A DNA stretch of 26,478 nt, taken from a virus. Both the position numbers and the translations under genes were made by a program. The notes beneath the pieces are model-generated. The model was not told where the DNA came from. It ran no database searches and was given only the letters and a program-made list of their open reading frames with translations. The DNA is taken from IMG/VR virus record IMGVR_UViG_3300035157_000557, positions 1 to 26,478 of that record. One strand, 5' to 3'. Positions 6,151 to 17,200 of the stretch are shown piece by piece (within the stretch, counting starts at the first letter, position 1; each line of letters starts with the position of its first letter).

Positions 6151-9100
6151 CTAATTAATAGTCATTTTCTTTGTGGCACTTCCAGCAGGATTACTTGCGA
6201 TAAACTCATACTCCATAGGACCATTATTATTAGGAGAAGGTTTAATAGTAAATGAAGCAGAAGCCGTATTAAGAGTACCTTGAGAAACACTATCATCAGA
6301 TCTAAATGCTATGGGAGTTCCTTTTTCAGGATTATTGGGAGTAGTCTGAGTAGTGTTATTAGCCCAGATACCAGTATCACTGCCATTACCACTCTGATCA
6401 TAAGCAACATAAGAATAATGTAATAATTGTTGTTCTTTAGATAATGATTGGCATTGAACTTGATGTAGTGGATTACTACTATTAGGTAATATATTTGAAG
6501 CACTACAAGTTATGGTAGGTGAACCATAAACATAAGGTTGATTACTAACCAAATCAGTTGAACGTGCTATAACATTACCACTAGGATCATATACCGCAAA
6601 AGCAACACCAGAAGGGTTATGTCCATAATTCCAGTTCTTATAGCGATCACTAGGTTGTGCACCAGCAGCTATTGCTGCCTCTTCTGCCTCCATCTCTGCA
6701 GTAGTAGGTTGACTAAAATTATCAATCCAATTATAAACAACAGCAGGATTAGCACCAGGAGTTACTGTATATGGTGGATCTTTTAATTGATGTGAGTTTG
6801 TTAAAGTAAACTCTAATGTCTTTTGTCCAACTTGAGCAGCAGTAAGAGTTATCTGGAAATAAGTTGGTCCCATATTATATGCACCATTAGCAGCAGGTCC
6901 TTCAGGAGCCCACGTATTGTTACTAGAATTTAAATCCGCATTTGCCCCACCCTCTGAAGTAAATGGCCAAATACGACCCTTCTCAGTAAATCCAGCAGGT
7001 GCTGCACCAAATCCCCAACTAGAACCAGAACTAAAGAATTTTGGAGTAACAAAAGTTTCAGATGGGAAATTACCACCTGTCCATTTAAATACACATCCAT
7101 TATCTGACGCTGCTTTAACAGTATAGGTTCCTGCAACACTAGCATTGAAAGTCACAGAACCTGTTTGTTCAAGTAGATTTTGTGTTTTTGTATTAGATGT
7201 GGTAATAGCACCACTCTTCAAGAATTGTGACCAATTTGATTCCATACCAATAGATCTAACCTCTTTATTATCATAGGATTTAACCCAAGGTTGATCAGTA
7301 TATGTTATACCTGGTTCATAGTGAGTGGATTGTTTGGGTGGTATTATAGAAATAATTTGGTTTATATCAACACCACCATCATCAACTAATTGAATTGTTT
7401 GGTCATTATGTAAAAATGTTTGCCATCCTTGACCAGTAGACCTTTGCTGTGGAGCATTATATTTTGATAGTCCATTTAAATCATTAGGATCTAGAGCTTC
7501 TTTATTACGCTCAGATAAACCATACCACTCTATAGGGTATATACCAGTACCTAATCCAATATCAGGACCAGTGTCATCTGGATATTGACCGCCATTATTT
7601 GGAGGACCTTCATATTCCCCACTAGTACCATATCTTCCAGAGTCATATACTATTGATTTAGGATTATTATGAGGGAGATTTGGATCTCTTATTCTAAATC
7701 TCCATAATGCTACATCATCTATATTCCTTCTATCAGACCATCTATGCCATATTCTGAACCAAACCTTATCAGTATTATTAGCTTGTTTAAACTTAGTAGC
7801 ATCAGTAGGATCTAAACGAGTTACCATTAAATGAGTTGCTGGTTTATTAAACCTAACATGACATGCATTATGTCCAGCAGATTGATTTACAGTTAATGCC
7901 AATCCTGGTGGTGAACCTGGATCTATAGGATCTGCTTCCTCACCAGCACAATTTGTATTTTTTGGTCCTTTAATATTAGCAGCCCCTGTAGATCCAGTAG
8001 CAGGGAAATAATTCTTTCCACAAATAGAAGGTCCAGATTTACCACCACCTTCTCCTTGATCTAATCCAGTTGAACTAGGACTTAATCCAGTAGTAGATCC
8101 TCCTGTAGCACCCCAATCACCACCATCACCACCCTTTCCACCTGGTCCAGAACACTCACCACCAGGATTCGCAGCAGTTCCAGCAGGACATGTTGGACAA
8201 GCAGCAGCACCTGGATCAGTTCCTGCCTGACCATTTGTTTTAGATTGTGTATATCCTTTTCCATTACCACCTCGCCCACCTCTACCTTGAACAGGGGCAT
8301 CACCTTGCTGACTATAAATATCCTCATGATAACAATAAGCAGAACCTAATTCTCCATCTAAAGTACCATCACATTCAGGATCACAACAATCTATTCCAAA
8401 GAACCATGTTTGTTGTATTACTCTATCAGACCCACATGAATTCTGAATAGTTTGTCCATTACAAGTATTAAAAAATCCACCAAAATAATAATAACTATTA
8501 TCTGCATAACAATTTGCTCTCATCGCATCTAATCCAGCTGGATTAACATATCCATGCTTACCTTGTTCTCCACCTCCTCCACCACCAAATATATATCCCG
8601 TATTATTAATAATTGTCTTAGATTCAGAACCCTCATGCCAAATCTTTAATGCTATTCCACCATCTTTACCTGGATCACTCTTATCTAATGGTGTAGTTCC
8701 ATCAGGGAAAAATCCACCCAAACCACCTGCACCATGAATATTTCCACTATTTTTAATAGTGACATTTATTGCTTTAAGTGGGTTGGGAAGTTCTAATTTA
8801 GCAGCAGGTTTTTTCTGTGCACCGACACCACCACTACCAGCCGTTCCATCAACACCAGTATCAGTTGAACCACAAGTTCCAGTTATTCTTATTTCTTTGT
8901 AGATATTTCTTGTTATATTTCCAGTTACAGATCCTACAGCATCAGCAACCCCTTGACCATCCCAATCAATACCTTTACTACCACTAGCAGTAAATAATCC
9001 CATCTCAAAATTAACATCAGTTCCTGACTGAGTAGCAAAATATCTCTTGATAGAATTCCTCATCAAAGATGCTTTCCAATTGGTTCCTGTACCTTTAAAT

Positions 9101-9330
9101 ACAAATGGAGCCTTTGTTGCGTCTGTTCCACCAGTAAAAGGATCTGCTGCCTGTTTATTCTCAGTAGAATCAGGTACTATTGGATTTCTATCGTAAATAT
9201 TTGTATTTCTAAAGAGTTCTGAAGCTTTAACTGGTCCACTCTGAGTCTCTTTAAAATTATATCTCAAACTACTAAATCTTATTGGTCCAGATGCGAACCA
9301 AGGTCCAGTTTTAGTTACAGTAACAGACAT
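6151..9330 (-). CDS. Large Gly- and Cys-rich virion structural protein, adhesin-like
   Basis: 1059 residues. The N-terminus (SVTVTKTGPWFASGPIRFSS) resembles a recurrent cyanomyovirus structural protein. Residues 195-440 are glycine-rich (GGLGGFF, IFGGGGGGEQGKHG, GRGGRGGNGKG, GPGGKGGDGGDWG), like the polyglycine modules of T-even gp38-type adhesins. This region also holds about ten Cys (274, 290, 299, 315, 316, 320, 333, 378, 381, 393), unusual for a virion protein made in the cytosol. The middle and C-terminus are beta-rich, and the last ~120 residues (VAYDQSGN, FTIKPSPNN, EFIASNPAGSATK) look Ig-like. It probably forms a receptor-binding or baseplate-linked fibre part; the exact place is inference. 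It follows the 627-aa fibre gene by 13 bases, with GGAG upstream of the ATG. No signal peptide. Confidence 0.8.
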   Translation of the reverse strand: MSVTVTKTGPWFASGPIRFSSLRYNFKETQSGPVKASELFRNTNIYDRNPIVPDSTENKQAADPFTGGTDATKAPFVFKGTGTNWKASLMRNSIKRYFATQSGTDVNFEMGLFTASGSKGIDWDGQGVADAVGSVTGNITRNIYKEIRITGTCGSTDTGVDGTAGSGGVGAQKKPAAKLELPNPLKAINVTIKNSGNIHGAGGLGGFFPDGTTPLDKSDPGKDGGIALKIWHEGSESKTIINNTGYIFGGGGGGEQGKHGYVNPAGLDAMRANCYADNSYYYFGGFFNTCNGQTIQNSCGSDRVIQQTWFFGIDCCDPECDGTLDGELGSAYCYHEDIYSQQGDAPVQGRGGRGGNGKGYTQSKTNGQAGTDPGAAACPTCPAGTAANPGGECSGPGGKGGDGGDWGATGGSTTGLSPSSTGLDQGEGGGKSGPSICGKNYFPATGSTGAANIKGPKNTNCAGEEADPIDPGSPPGLALTVNQSAGHNACHVRFNKPATHLMVTRLDPTDATKFKQANNTDKVWFRIWHRWSDRRNIDDVALWRFRIRDPNLPHNNPKSIVYDSGRYGTSGEYEGPPNNGGQYPDDTGPDIGLGTGIYPIEWYGLSERNKEALDPNDLNGLSKYNAPQQRSTGQGWQTFLHNDQTIQLVDDGGVDINQIISIIPPKQSTHYEPGITYTDQPWVKSYDNKEVRSIGMESNWSQFLKSGAITTSNTKTQNLLEQTGSVTFNASVAGTYTVKAASDNGCVFKWTGGNFPSETFVTPKFFSSGSSWGFGAAPAGFTEKGRIWPFTSEGGANADLNSSNNTWAPEGPAANGAYNMGPTYFQITLTAAQVGQKTLEFTLTNSHQLKDPPYTVTPGANPAVVYNWIDNFSQPTTAEMEAEEAAIAAGAQPSDRYKNWNYGHNPSGVAFAVYDPSGNVIARSTDLVSNQPYVYGSPTITCSASNILPNSSNPLHQVQCQSLSKEQQLLHYSYVAYDQSGNGSDTGIWANNTTQTTPNNPEKGTPIAFRSDDSVSQGTLNTASASFTIKPSPNNNGPMEYEFIASNPAGSATKKMTIN

Positions 9331-9343
9331 TAATTACTCTCCA

Positions 9344-11227
9344 TTAATGTAAGTTTACCCATGCACTACTATTCCAAACTTGGGTCTTATTAGTAGTCGT
9401 ATTGTAAATCATAGATCCAGCAGTTACCCCAACTAAGTTTCCTCTCTCTGTAGTTGTAACTTTTGGTAGAACCATAAACGATCTATTAGCCTGTACTCCA
9501 GGTAAATTTTTACCAGCATTAGAGAAGTCAATAGCAGCACCACCCTGATCACCAACTTGTAAGAAGTCTGATCGTAAAGTAGTTGCTTTTACAGCACCTA
9601 TTACATCCAAAGCTTGTGTTGGTGTTGTTGATCCAATACCCACCGTCAGGAATAATGCCTGACTACGTTGAGCATCAATATCAACATTAGAAGCAACATT
9701 TGCTCTATCAGTTTTAATTGCTATGTTACCAGTTTCAAGTGTCTGAAGAACATCTAGCTCATAGAATGTAGAGAATCCAACATTATTGTATATTTGAGAT
9801 CCTGATATAAGATCAGGAATAGCAGCAGCACCCGTAAGAGTACCAGTAATTTCTAGATCACCAACAATTTTTGTATTACCAGTAAGCGTTGTTAAACCAA
9901 CTACATCTAAAGCAGTTTCAGGAACAGCTTTATTAACACCCAGATTACCCTTATAGTCTAGAGTCATCAAAGTGGTATTTGATTTTCCATGTACCCACTT
10001 AAATCCTCCAGTATTAATTCCACTGAAGACTCCACCATGAATTGTAGTTATTACATCACCAACATCACCATTAATAATTTCAAATGTTTTTAATGAACTA
10101 CCAAATCTAATACCAGAAACACTCTCACCAATTCCAGTATTTACTCTTTGACCTAAGTATAATGCTGCAGAATCACCACCAACAATAGTTTGTTTTGTAT
10201 CTCCTGTAGTGAAAACATCAACATTATTAACAGGAATTGCTACTCCAACACCCAATTTTTCAGTTACATTGAATGTACTTGCCGTTGAAATTCCTAATGT
10301 AGAGTTAGTAGTAGTTAATTTAGCAGTTACAACAGTAGAAACTCCTGTAATTCCACCATTTACTTCCAAATCAGCAGCGAATGTACCAGCAAGACCAACT
10401 ATATTACCACTAACATTACCTGTAACATCACCAGTCAGATCACCACTAAGATTACCAACAAATCCCTGTGTCGCTGTTACAACACCAGTAGCATCAACAT
10501 GAGTTGACCTAACCTGATAAATTGTAGATACTCCACTAACAATATTACCTCTTACATCTCCAGTAAATCCTATTCCAGCAGTTACAATACCAGTAACATT
10601 AGCATTGGTAGATAAAACCTGAGTTATAGTTCCTATACCACCTTGAATATTACCTAATGAATTACCATCAAAAGTATGAGCAGTAACTATTCCACTAGCA
10701 ACAATTGCTCCATCAGAAGAAATACCAACACCTGGTTTATCAAAATTATTTACATCATTGTTTCCACCAACTTGTAATGAGTATCTTGGATCATCAGTAT
10801 TAACACCAACGTAACCTGTATTGTAGATACTAATAAATCCTAAACCAGCGTCCTTATCTACCCACTGTGATGTAGGAATATTATTTAATTTACCACCATC
10901 ACCATAATATGTAACTATACCTAAAGGATCTAAATCCAAGTCAGCAGTAACTATACCTGCCCGAATACTAACTCCAGCACCAATTATCTTATCAACACCC
11001 AATGTTAGATTATTAGATCCTGTAGTAAGATTAGTTACCTCAAGATTTGTAAATTTAGCATTAGTAGAACTAACAAGTCCAGATACAACAGCATCACCTC
11101 TCACATCCAATGCTTCAGTAGGAATTGTAGTTCCAATACCCACCAGACCAGAAGGATTTACAAGTAAATTGTCATCATCTACCTGTACACCATTTCTAAA
11201 ATTAAATGATTTGGTAATATTAGCCAT
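9344..11227 (-). CDS. Tail fibre-like structural protein with ALDV repeats
   Basis: 627 residues, opening MANITKSFNFRNGVQVDDDN, a start I associate with cyanomyovirus fibre proteins. A short beta motif recurs: VGIGTTIPTEALDVRG (about 29-44), GVNTDDPRYSLQVGG, LGVNKAVPETALDVVG and VGIGSTTPTQALDVIG. Between copies lie repeated units of the type TGIVTAxxGFxGxxxGN. The C-terminus ends in GSMIYNTTTNKTQVWNSSAW, a common fibre-tip ending. The composition (many Gly, Thr, Val and Asn, few Cys) fits a trimeric beta fibre. A late-promoter-like box lies just upstream at 11245-11252. It is probably a side or tail fibre; host range cannot be read from this. No enzymatic motif is seen. Confidence 0.82.
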   Translation of the reverse strand: MANITKSFNFRNGVQVDDDNLLVNPSGLVGIGTTIPTEALDVRGDAVVSGLVSSTNAKFTNLEVTNLTTGSNNLTLGVDKIIGAGVSIRAGIVTADLDLDPLGIVTYYGDGGKLNNIPTSQWVDKDAGLGFISIYNTGYVGVNTDDPRYSLQVGGNNDVNNFDKPGVGISSDGAIVASGIVTAHTFDGNSLGNIQGGIGTITQVLSTNANVTGIVTAGIGFTGDVRGNIVSGVSTIYQVRSTHVDATGVVTATQGFVGNLSGDLTGDVTGNVSGNIVGLAGTFAADLEVNGGITGVSTVVTAKLTTTNSTLGISTASTFNVTEKLGVGVAIPVNNVDVFTTGDTKQTIVGGDSAALYLGQRVNTGIGESVSGIRFGSSLKTFEIINGDVGDVITTIHGGVFSGINTGGFKWVHGKSNTTLMTLDYKGNLGVNKAVPETALDVVGLTTLTGNTKIVGDLEITGTLTGAAAIPDLISGSQIYNNVGFSTFYELDVLQTLETGNIAIKTDRANVASNVDIDAQRSQALFLTVGIGSTTPTQALDVIGAVKATTLRSDFLQVGDQGGAAIDFSNAGKNLPGVQANRSFMVLPKVTTTERGNLVGVTAGSMIYNTTTNKTQVWNSSAWVNLH

Positions 11228-11244
11228 TTATAATAATTTTTAGT

Positions 11245-11252
11245 TATTTATT
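11245..11252 (-). promoter_or_regulatory. Late-promoter-like AATAAATA box
   Basis: The minus strand reads AATAAATA, close to the T4 late promoter TATAAATA and fitting the relaxed NATAAATA that I recall for T4-like cyanophages. It overlaps the stop of the 2020-aa gene and lies 17 bases before the ATG of the 627-aa fibre gene, one of the few gaps between structural genes. AT-rich sequence makes chance matches likely. Confidence 0.4.
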
Positions 11253-14200
11253 AGGACAGAGCATCAACCTTGGCTGATAGTTCTTTAATTGCTCCAATTA
11301 GAATAGGAACAAGTTTATCATAATTAACTGCCATAGTTCCATCATCTCTAGTAGTAGTTATACCTGGAAGTCCAAGTGCTTCAACGTGTTGTGCGATAAC
11401 ACCAGTATCTCTTTCACCCTCTTTAGTAGATTTTTCATTCCAAGTATAAGTAACACCTTCAAGATTAAGAACTTTAGCAAGAGGATTTTCAATAACTTCA
11501 ATATCTTTCTTCAGAGTTCCATCAGAAGTAGCAAAAGCAGTAATGTCACCACCAACATTTAGATCTCCAAGAATACCAACACCACCACCTACAGTTAAAG
11601 CACCAGTAGTCTTACTTGTAGATGCTTCATTTCCAGTTATAGCAATTTTTCTTGTCTGAATAGTATCAGTATGTAATACATTCCATGTGTTAGCAGTACT
11701 ACCAAGATCCTTCTCAGCATCGCCAGTTGGAAGTAAATCAGTATCAATCTTACCAAGGAATGATATGGTATCAGTAGCAGCATCACCTAGATCTACATTA
11801 CCCTTAAAATTAGCATTACCAGTTACATCTATAAGTCCACCAATGTAAGCGTTCTTACCAATACCAAGACCACCAGCAGCAGTTAAAGCACCAATAGTTG
11901 TAGATGTGGATTGTGTTTCATCAAAGGTCTTAATCTCTTTACATACATGTAAGTTCTTAAGAATACCAACACCACCACTAACATTGAAACCAGCATCTAC
12001 TGTCTCATTTGTACAATTAACAGTTGCTTCTTTTTCATTTAAGAAACTAACAACACCCTTAACACTCAACTTCTTAGTGAGGTTTAGATCAGCATTGAAT
12101 CGTACAGGAGCATTAAATGTAACAGGACCATCAAACTGAGATAAAATCTGTTTAGATGCTCCACCCTCAACGAGTAATCTCTCTTTAACAATTACCTCAT
12201 CAAATACAACACTCAACTTACTTGGATCTTCACCTGTTACAGTTGGGATTGGAATGTCAAATGTAACTTGCTCACCAGAGTCAGCAGAGATCTTAGTGTT
12301 TCCAATATAGAAATCACCCTTATCATTCATACCTGTGTAAACAACAGTACCACAAGATGTTTCTTGTGACTGTGATAAGAATTCTTCTCTTTCAGTTAGA
12401 GTTCTCTTAGAAATCTGAGGAAGACCTGTTGAATAGTTACCTGGACCATAACCAAGGTATTCAAAAGTATGACCAGATGCCCTCAAGATAGATGGTCTTC
12501 TTACTTCAAGTGGTAATGGTCTAATCTTTCTAATTAGAGATCCATTACTATGATTAGCAATATTAGTACCTAAAGCACCACGAATTACTGATATTTTATT
12601 TTCACTAGTTCCTGTTAATGCGGTCTGAGTGACCCTCATTATCTCACCACCAACCTGTATGTAAGATCCCATTGGGAATCTCGATTTAACAGAGTCTCTC
12701 TTGGCATTCTTTACGTTAGTAGTACCAACAGATAAATCAATACCATCACTAACAAAAGTAACTGTAGGAGCAGAAGTATATCCAGCACCTTGATTAGTTA
12801 CTGTTACTCCAGTAATAACACCATCAGTCACAACAGCAGTAGCTACAGCAGCAGTTGTTGGAGTACCACCACCAGTAAACTTAACAGTTGGTGGTTCAGA
12901 TGAATGATATCCATTACCACCAGTTGTCACAGTAACAGCAGTAACCTTATCAGAAGTTAAAGTAGCAGATCCTGTAGCACCATTACCATCAGCAAGTTTT
13001 ACTATAAACGACTGATTAGTAGTAATACCTTCACCTAATTGTAAAGTATCGCCATCATATATTGATATTGCTCTTACACCTAGATTTTCTCCTGCTTTCC
13101 CAGATACAGCATCATTAGCAGATAATCCATGTTTAAGAATATATTGTGGATCGGTTAAAGTAACACCAGTTGTTATAATAGTAAACTGATTAACAGTCTT
13201 AACTTCTTCAACTATGAAATCACCAATATTTTTATCAGTCTTATCAAGGATTCTAATCTGATTTCCCCTGAATAATCCATGAGGAGCAGTTGTATTGACA
13301 GTTGTAGTAACTACATCATCAACTGTTTCAGAAGTAAGAGCACCATCAATAGTAGAATAAGTACCTAAATTAATTACTTTCTGTCCAAGTAAAATCTTAT
13401 CATTATCAGCATGATTATAAATTGTTACTTGTTTTGTTGATGGAGTTGATTTAATACGATAATAACCATCAGTACCTGTTGTTATTCCAGTTACTTGAAC
13501 ATAGTTGTTATCATCTGCTATTGAAAGATGCTCAGATAATATAGCAACTGAAGTATTAGTAGGAGCTCCACCAATACCACCAGCAGAAATAGCAGAAGAA
13601 TCTGGATATAGAACATCACCAGACTCATACCCACAACCTGGTTGTGTAATAGTAATTCCTATTGCTACTTGACTATCAATAGTTATTGAAGCAGTAGCAC
13701 CTTGCCAAGGAGCAGAAGCAGGAGAAACAGAACTAGAGAATAATTTTATGTTATGATAAGTACCATCAGCACCATGTGGAGCAGCATTATTTTGAGTACT
13801 ACTAAAGGATTGTGTTCCATCTACTTTAGTAATATGCTTCAATCCATTTAATCTATGCTCAGAATCTAAAGTTAATATAGGACTCGTAGCACTAGCAGAA
13901 ATATTAGTAATAGTATTAGAAGCACCAAAAGTATCTAAGAATGTGTTTACAGTTTCCCTAGTAATACTCTTCTTAAGATCATTAGTTACAACTTGTCCTA
14001 TAGGAGCTAGTTGAGCATATGATTGTGCCTGTTGAGGGTTCTCTTCTGGATTATCCCTATCCAACTGTGGATAAAGATCAACAATATTCTGATTATATTT
14101 TGATGTGGTAAATTCTTGCTCAATAGCATTATTACCATTTAAAACATATAAGTGATAGATACCATCTTGAACTCTATACTTGTAAGATTTTAATGTTTCT

Positions 14201-17200
14201 ACACGATAGATGAATAAGTTTTCTTTGTTATCATTCCTTTCAAAAGTAGGTACACTTCTATTTCTAGTATGACTTACATTGACATATGTACCAACTGTAA
14301 TTGTATCACCAACTGGTTCACCATCAACTAGTTTTGCTACTTTATAGTTAAAAGTCTTATCATCAATAACACTGTTTACCTTAAATGTTCCATTATATTC
14401 TTTATCAAATAATCCTGTTGGGTTAGTAGAACTCTGTACACCCCTGACAACTATTTGTTCACCTGCTTTTAAATCGTGTGTTCTATCAGATCTAATGGTA
14501 GCAATCTTAGCATTATTGTCATATGTAAGGAAAGAAATAAATCTAGGGTTACGATTATATTCATATCCTGGATCAAAGTTGTTTGGATCTAAATTACCCA
14601 ATCCAATAGTTTTACCATCAATTTCTCTAGTAAAGTCATCATCTTTAACATAATTTACAGAACTAGATTCTTGTAGAATAAATCCATCAGTAGGATCTTT
14701 AGCATCTATTAATTCTTTAGGTACTACGTATCTAACTTTATAAAGTTTTTCATCTAAACTTCTATTATCAGATCTTCTGGTAATGAATGGAATTTCATCC
14801 CCAGTAAACATTGTTGATGGAGTAGCATCTATTAATTTATCAGTAATACCATTACCAAAGTTAACAGTTACGAACCAACCACCAACTACAGTATCTGCTG
14901 TTCCATTAGTATCATCAACTATCCAATTAGTTTCACCAGATCCTTTTGAAGTATAAGTTGCATAATCAAATTGAATTGGATGACCTAATTCACCTGGTCT
15001 CTTATCAGATACTCTACTAATAATCTTTAAATTACCAGCAGCTCTATCTGAAATAGTTTTAATATATTCAGGAGTTGCTAATTCAGAGTTTGCTCTTGAT
15101 GAAGCTATTCTTATTTGATTGGTTAAAAGACTAGAATCAGCAGTATTTGTAATCGCATAATATACTTCATGTGGATCTAATCCTTCAGGCAATCTACCAG
15201 ATTCTGATATAATTCTTATAGATTCACCATTTTGTAATTGATGACCACCAACATCTTCAATAGTATAGATGGCAGGGTTTACATTATTAATAGGATCAGA
15301 ATGGAAAGCAGAAATATAAGTCTTTTCTGAAGTAATTCCATCAAGTAAAGCAGAGGTTTCAGTACTAGTAGTACCACCATTAGACATATAAATGGTAGCG
15401 TTCTGATTACCAATAGTAAGTTTCTCGTTAACCTTAGCACCAATCCTAAAACCCTGAGCGATATCAGATGGTGGAATAGAAGGGTTAGTTTGTCCTAAAA
15501 GATATAATCTCTTCTTTGGACTAGTAGCAAAATCATTCTTATTAATGATTGTTCCGAAACTATTAGTTCCTTTCGCACAACCATCATAAATCTTCTGTGT
15601 TCTAACTTTATCTAACTGTAACCATTCAACGTTAGATTCTCCAGCAGTAATTGCTTTTGGAGCAATTATATTAGTAACAAATCCTTTATTATCTTTCTCG
15701 AAGGCATTCTTTTTAAATCCATCAGCACCTAAAGCAAACTGTCCAAAGTTTGAGTTAGAGTTTGTAACGGAAGCATCGCCACCAGACTTCATTAAGAAGT
15801 GAACATGATAACCAATAGCGAAAACAGATACTATCTGAATAACAGCATCATTAGATAGTTTTACGTGAGTTGTTTTCCATCCATCTCTATAAACTGCTGA
15901 AGACTTTAAGTGATAAACAGTTTCATTAATTTGTGAAGAAGATTCAGATGCTAACTTTTCACCAGTTTGTTTCTGATAAGCAATCTTATCATATGATCTA
16001 CTTGTTGGATTATATTCAGCAAAAGCACGATCATCCTTCTGTAGTGAGACACCAGTAAACTGTGCCACAACCATTGATTTGAAACCTGTTGCTTTATCAC
16101 CATCGGCATGCATACCATTCATACCATAAACTGATCTCAATGAACAGTTAAAGATATATGGAGAAGCACCAGTAACAGTATCAGTCTCAACAGAAATAAA
16201 AGCACCAGCACCACTTAAACCAGCAGAAGGTCCAGCAGGTAAGTTAGGTCTTACATATGGTAACTGATAGGTAAATGTATTATCATCTATTACATTCTGT
16301 ACCTTTCCAGAAATATTATAATCAGTTACATTAACCCCATTAACTTTAATTGGAGTTCCAGAACTTAATTCATGAGGTAATGAAGTTGTAACAGTAACAA
16401 CACTACCAGCAGTAGCACCATCACCAGCAATAATTCTAGATATAGACTTATCATCAGTAGCAAAAGCACCAACAATTTCAAATTCAGGTCTTTGTGGAGC
16501 AAATGCTTCTGGATTTAATGGATACTTTTGAGTAATCTCTCTAGTAGATGCCCTATTAAATGCGTTTGATAACTTACTATAATATACTTGAAGATCTGTT
16601 AATTGATAAGCATCAATAGTATTAACACCATCAGCATATTCAAATACTGTTAATTTATGGTGAGAGAATGATGGTTTAGACTGATTAGTAGAACCAAAAT
16701 CTGTGGGATCAGTATATACTAAAGTACTTTCATCACCATCAAAGATAGTAAACTGCCAGAAATAACAAGAACCAGTGATTCTGAATATAGCAGATCTATC
16801 TACATTATCATCTGTTGGGTTTGGAACATACTTAGGTCTTATTTTTGTCTTTCTTAAATCTAATCCAACAACGGAAGTACCACGAGGTACAACAACACCA
16901 CCATGAACACTATTGAACTTATAAAGTATATTATCTTCCTGTGTTAAATCAAAATTAGAATTTAAAGTTAAAGTAAATGTCTCTGTTGCACCTGCAGTAC
17001 TAACATTACCTGTAGGAGAAACTGCCCTAGCATCACCATTTACACTTTTAATTCCAAATCCTGGTCTATTGTCAATTAAATGCTCACCAGGAAATAATAA
17101 TATAGTTGTTTTTTCAGTTATATCGTTGTCGTTACCTTCCAAATATGAAAATCTAGCAGATTCTATTAACGCCCTTTGTAAAGTCTTAAAAGGTTTAGTT

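Noticed and set aside
6309-6503. 64-aa minus-strand frame inside the 1059-aa gene, and other out-of-frame minus-strand frames at 6930-7145, 8082-8327, 19123-19452 and 25238-25594
   Set aside because: They are low-complexity Leu/Val/Ile-rich out-of-frame readings of structural genes, with no start signals.
8011-8748. A third collagen-like region in the 1059-aa protein
   Set aside because: The glycines come in runs and GGxGG patterns without a steady every-third spacing and with little Pro, so this is polyglycine adhesin-like and not collagen-like.
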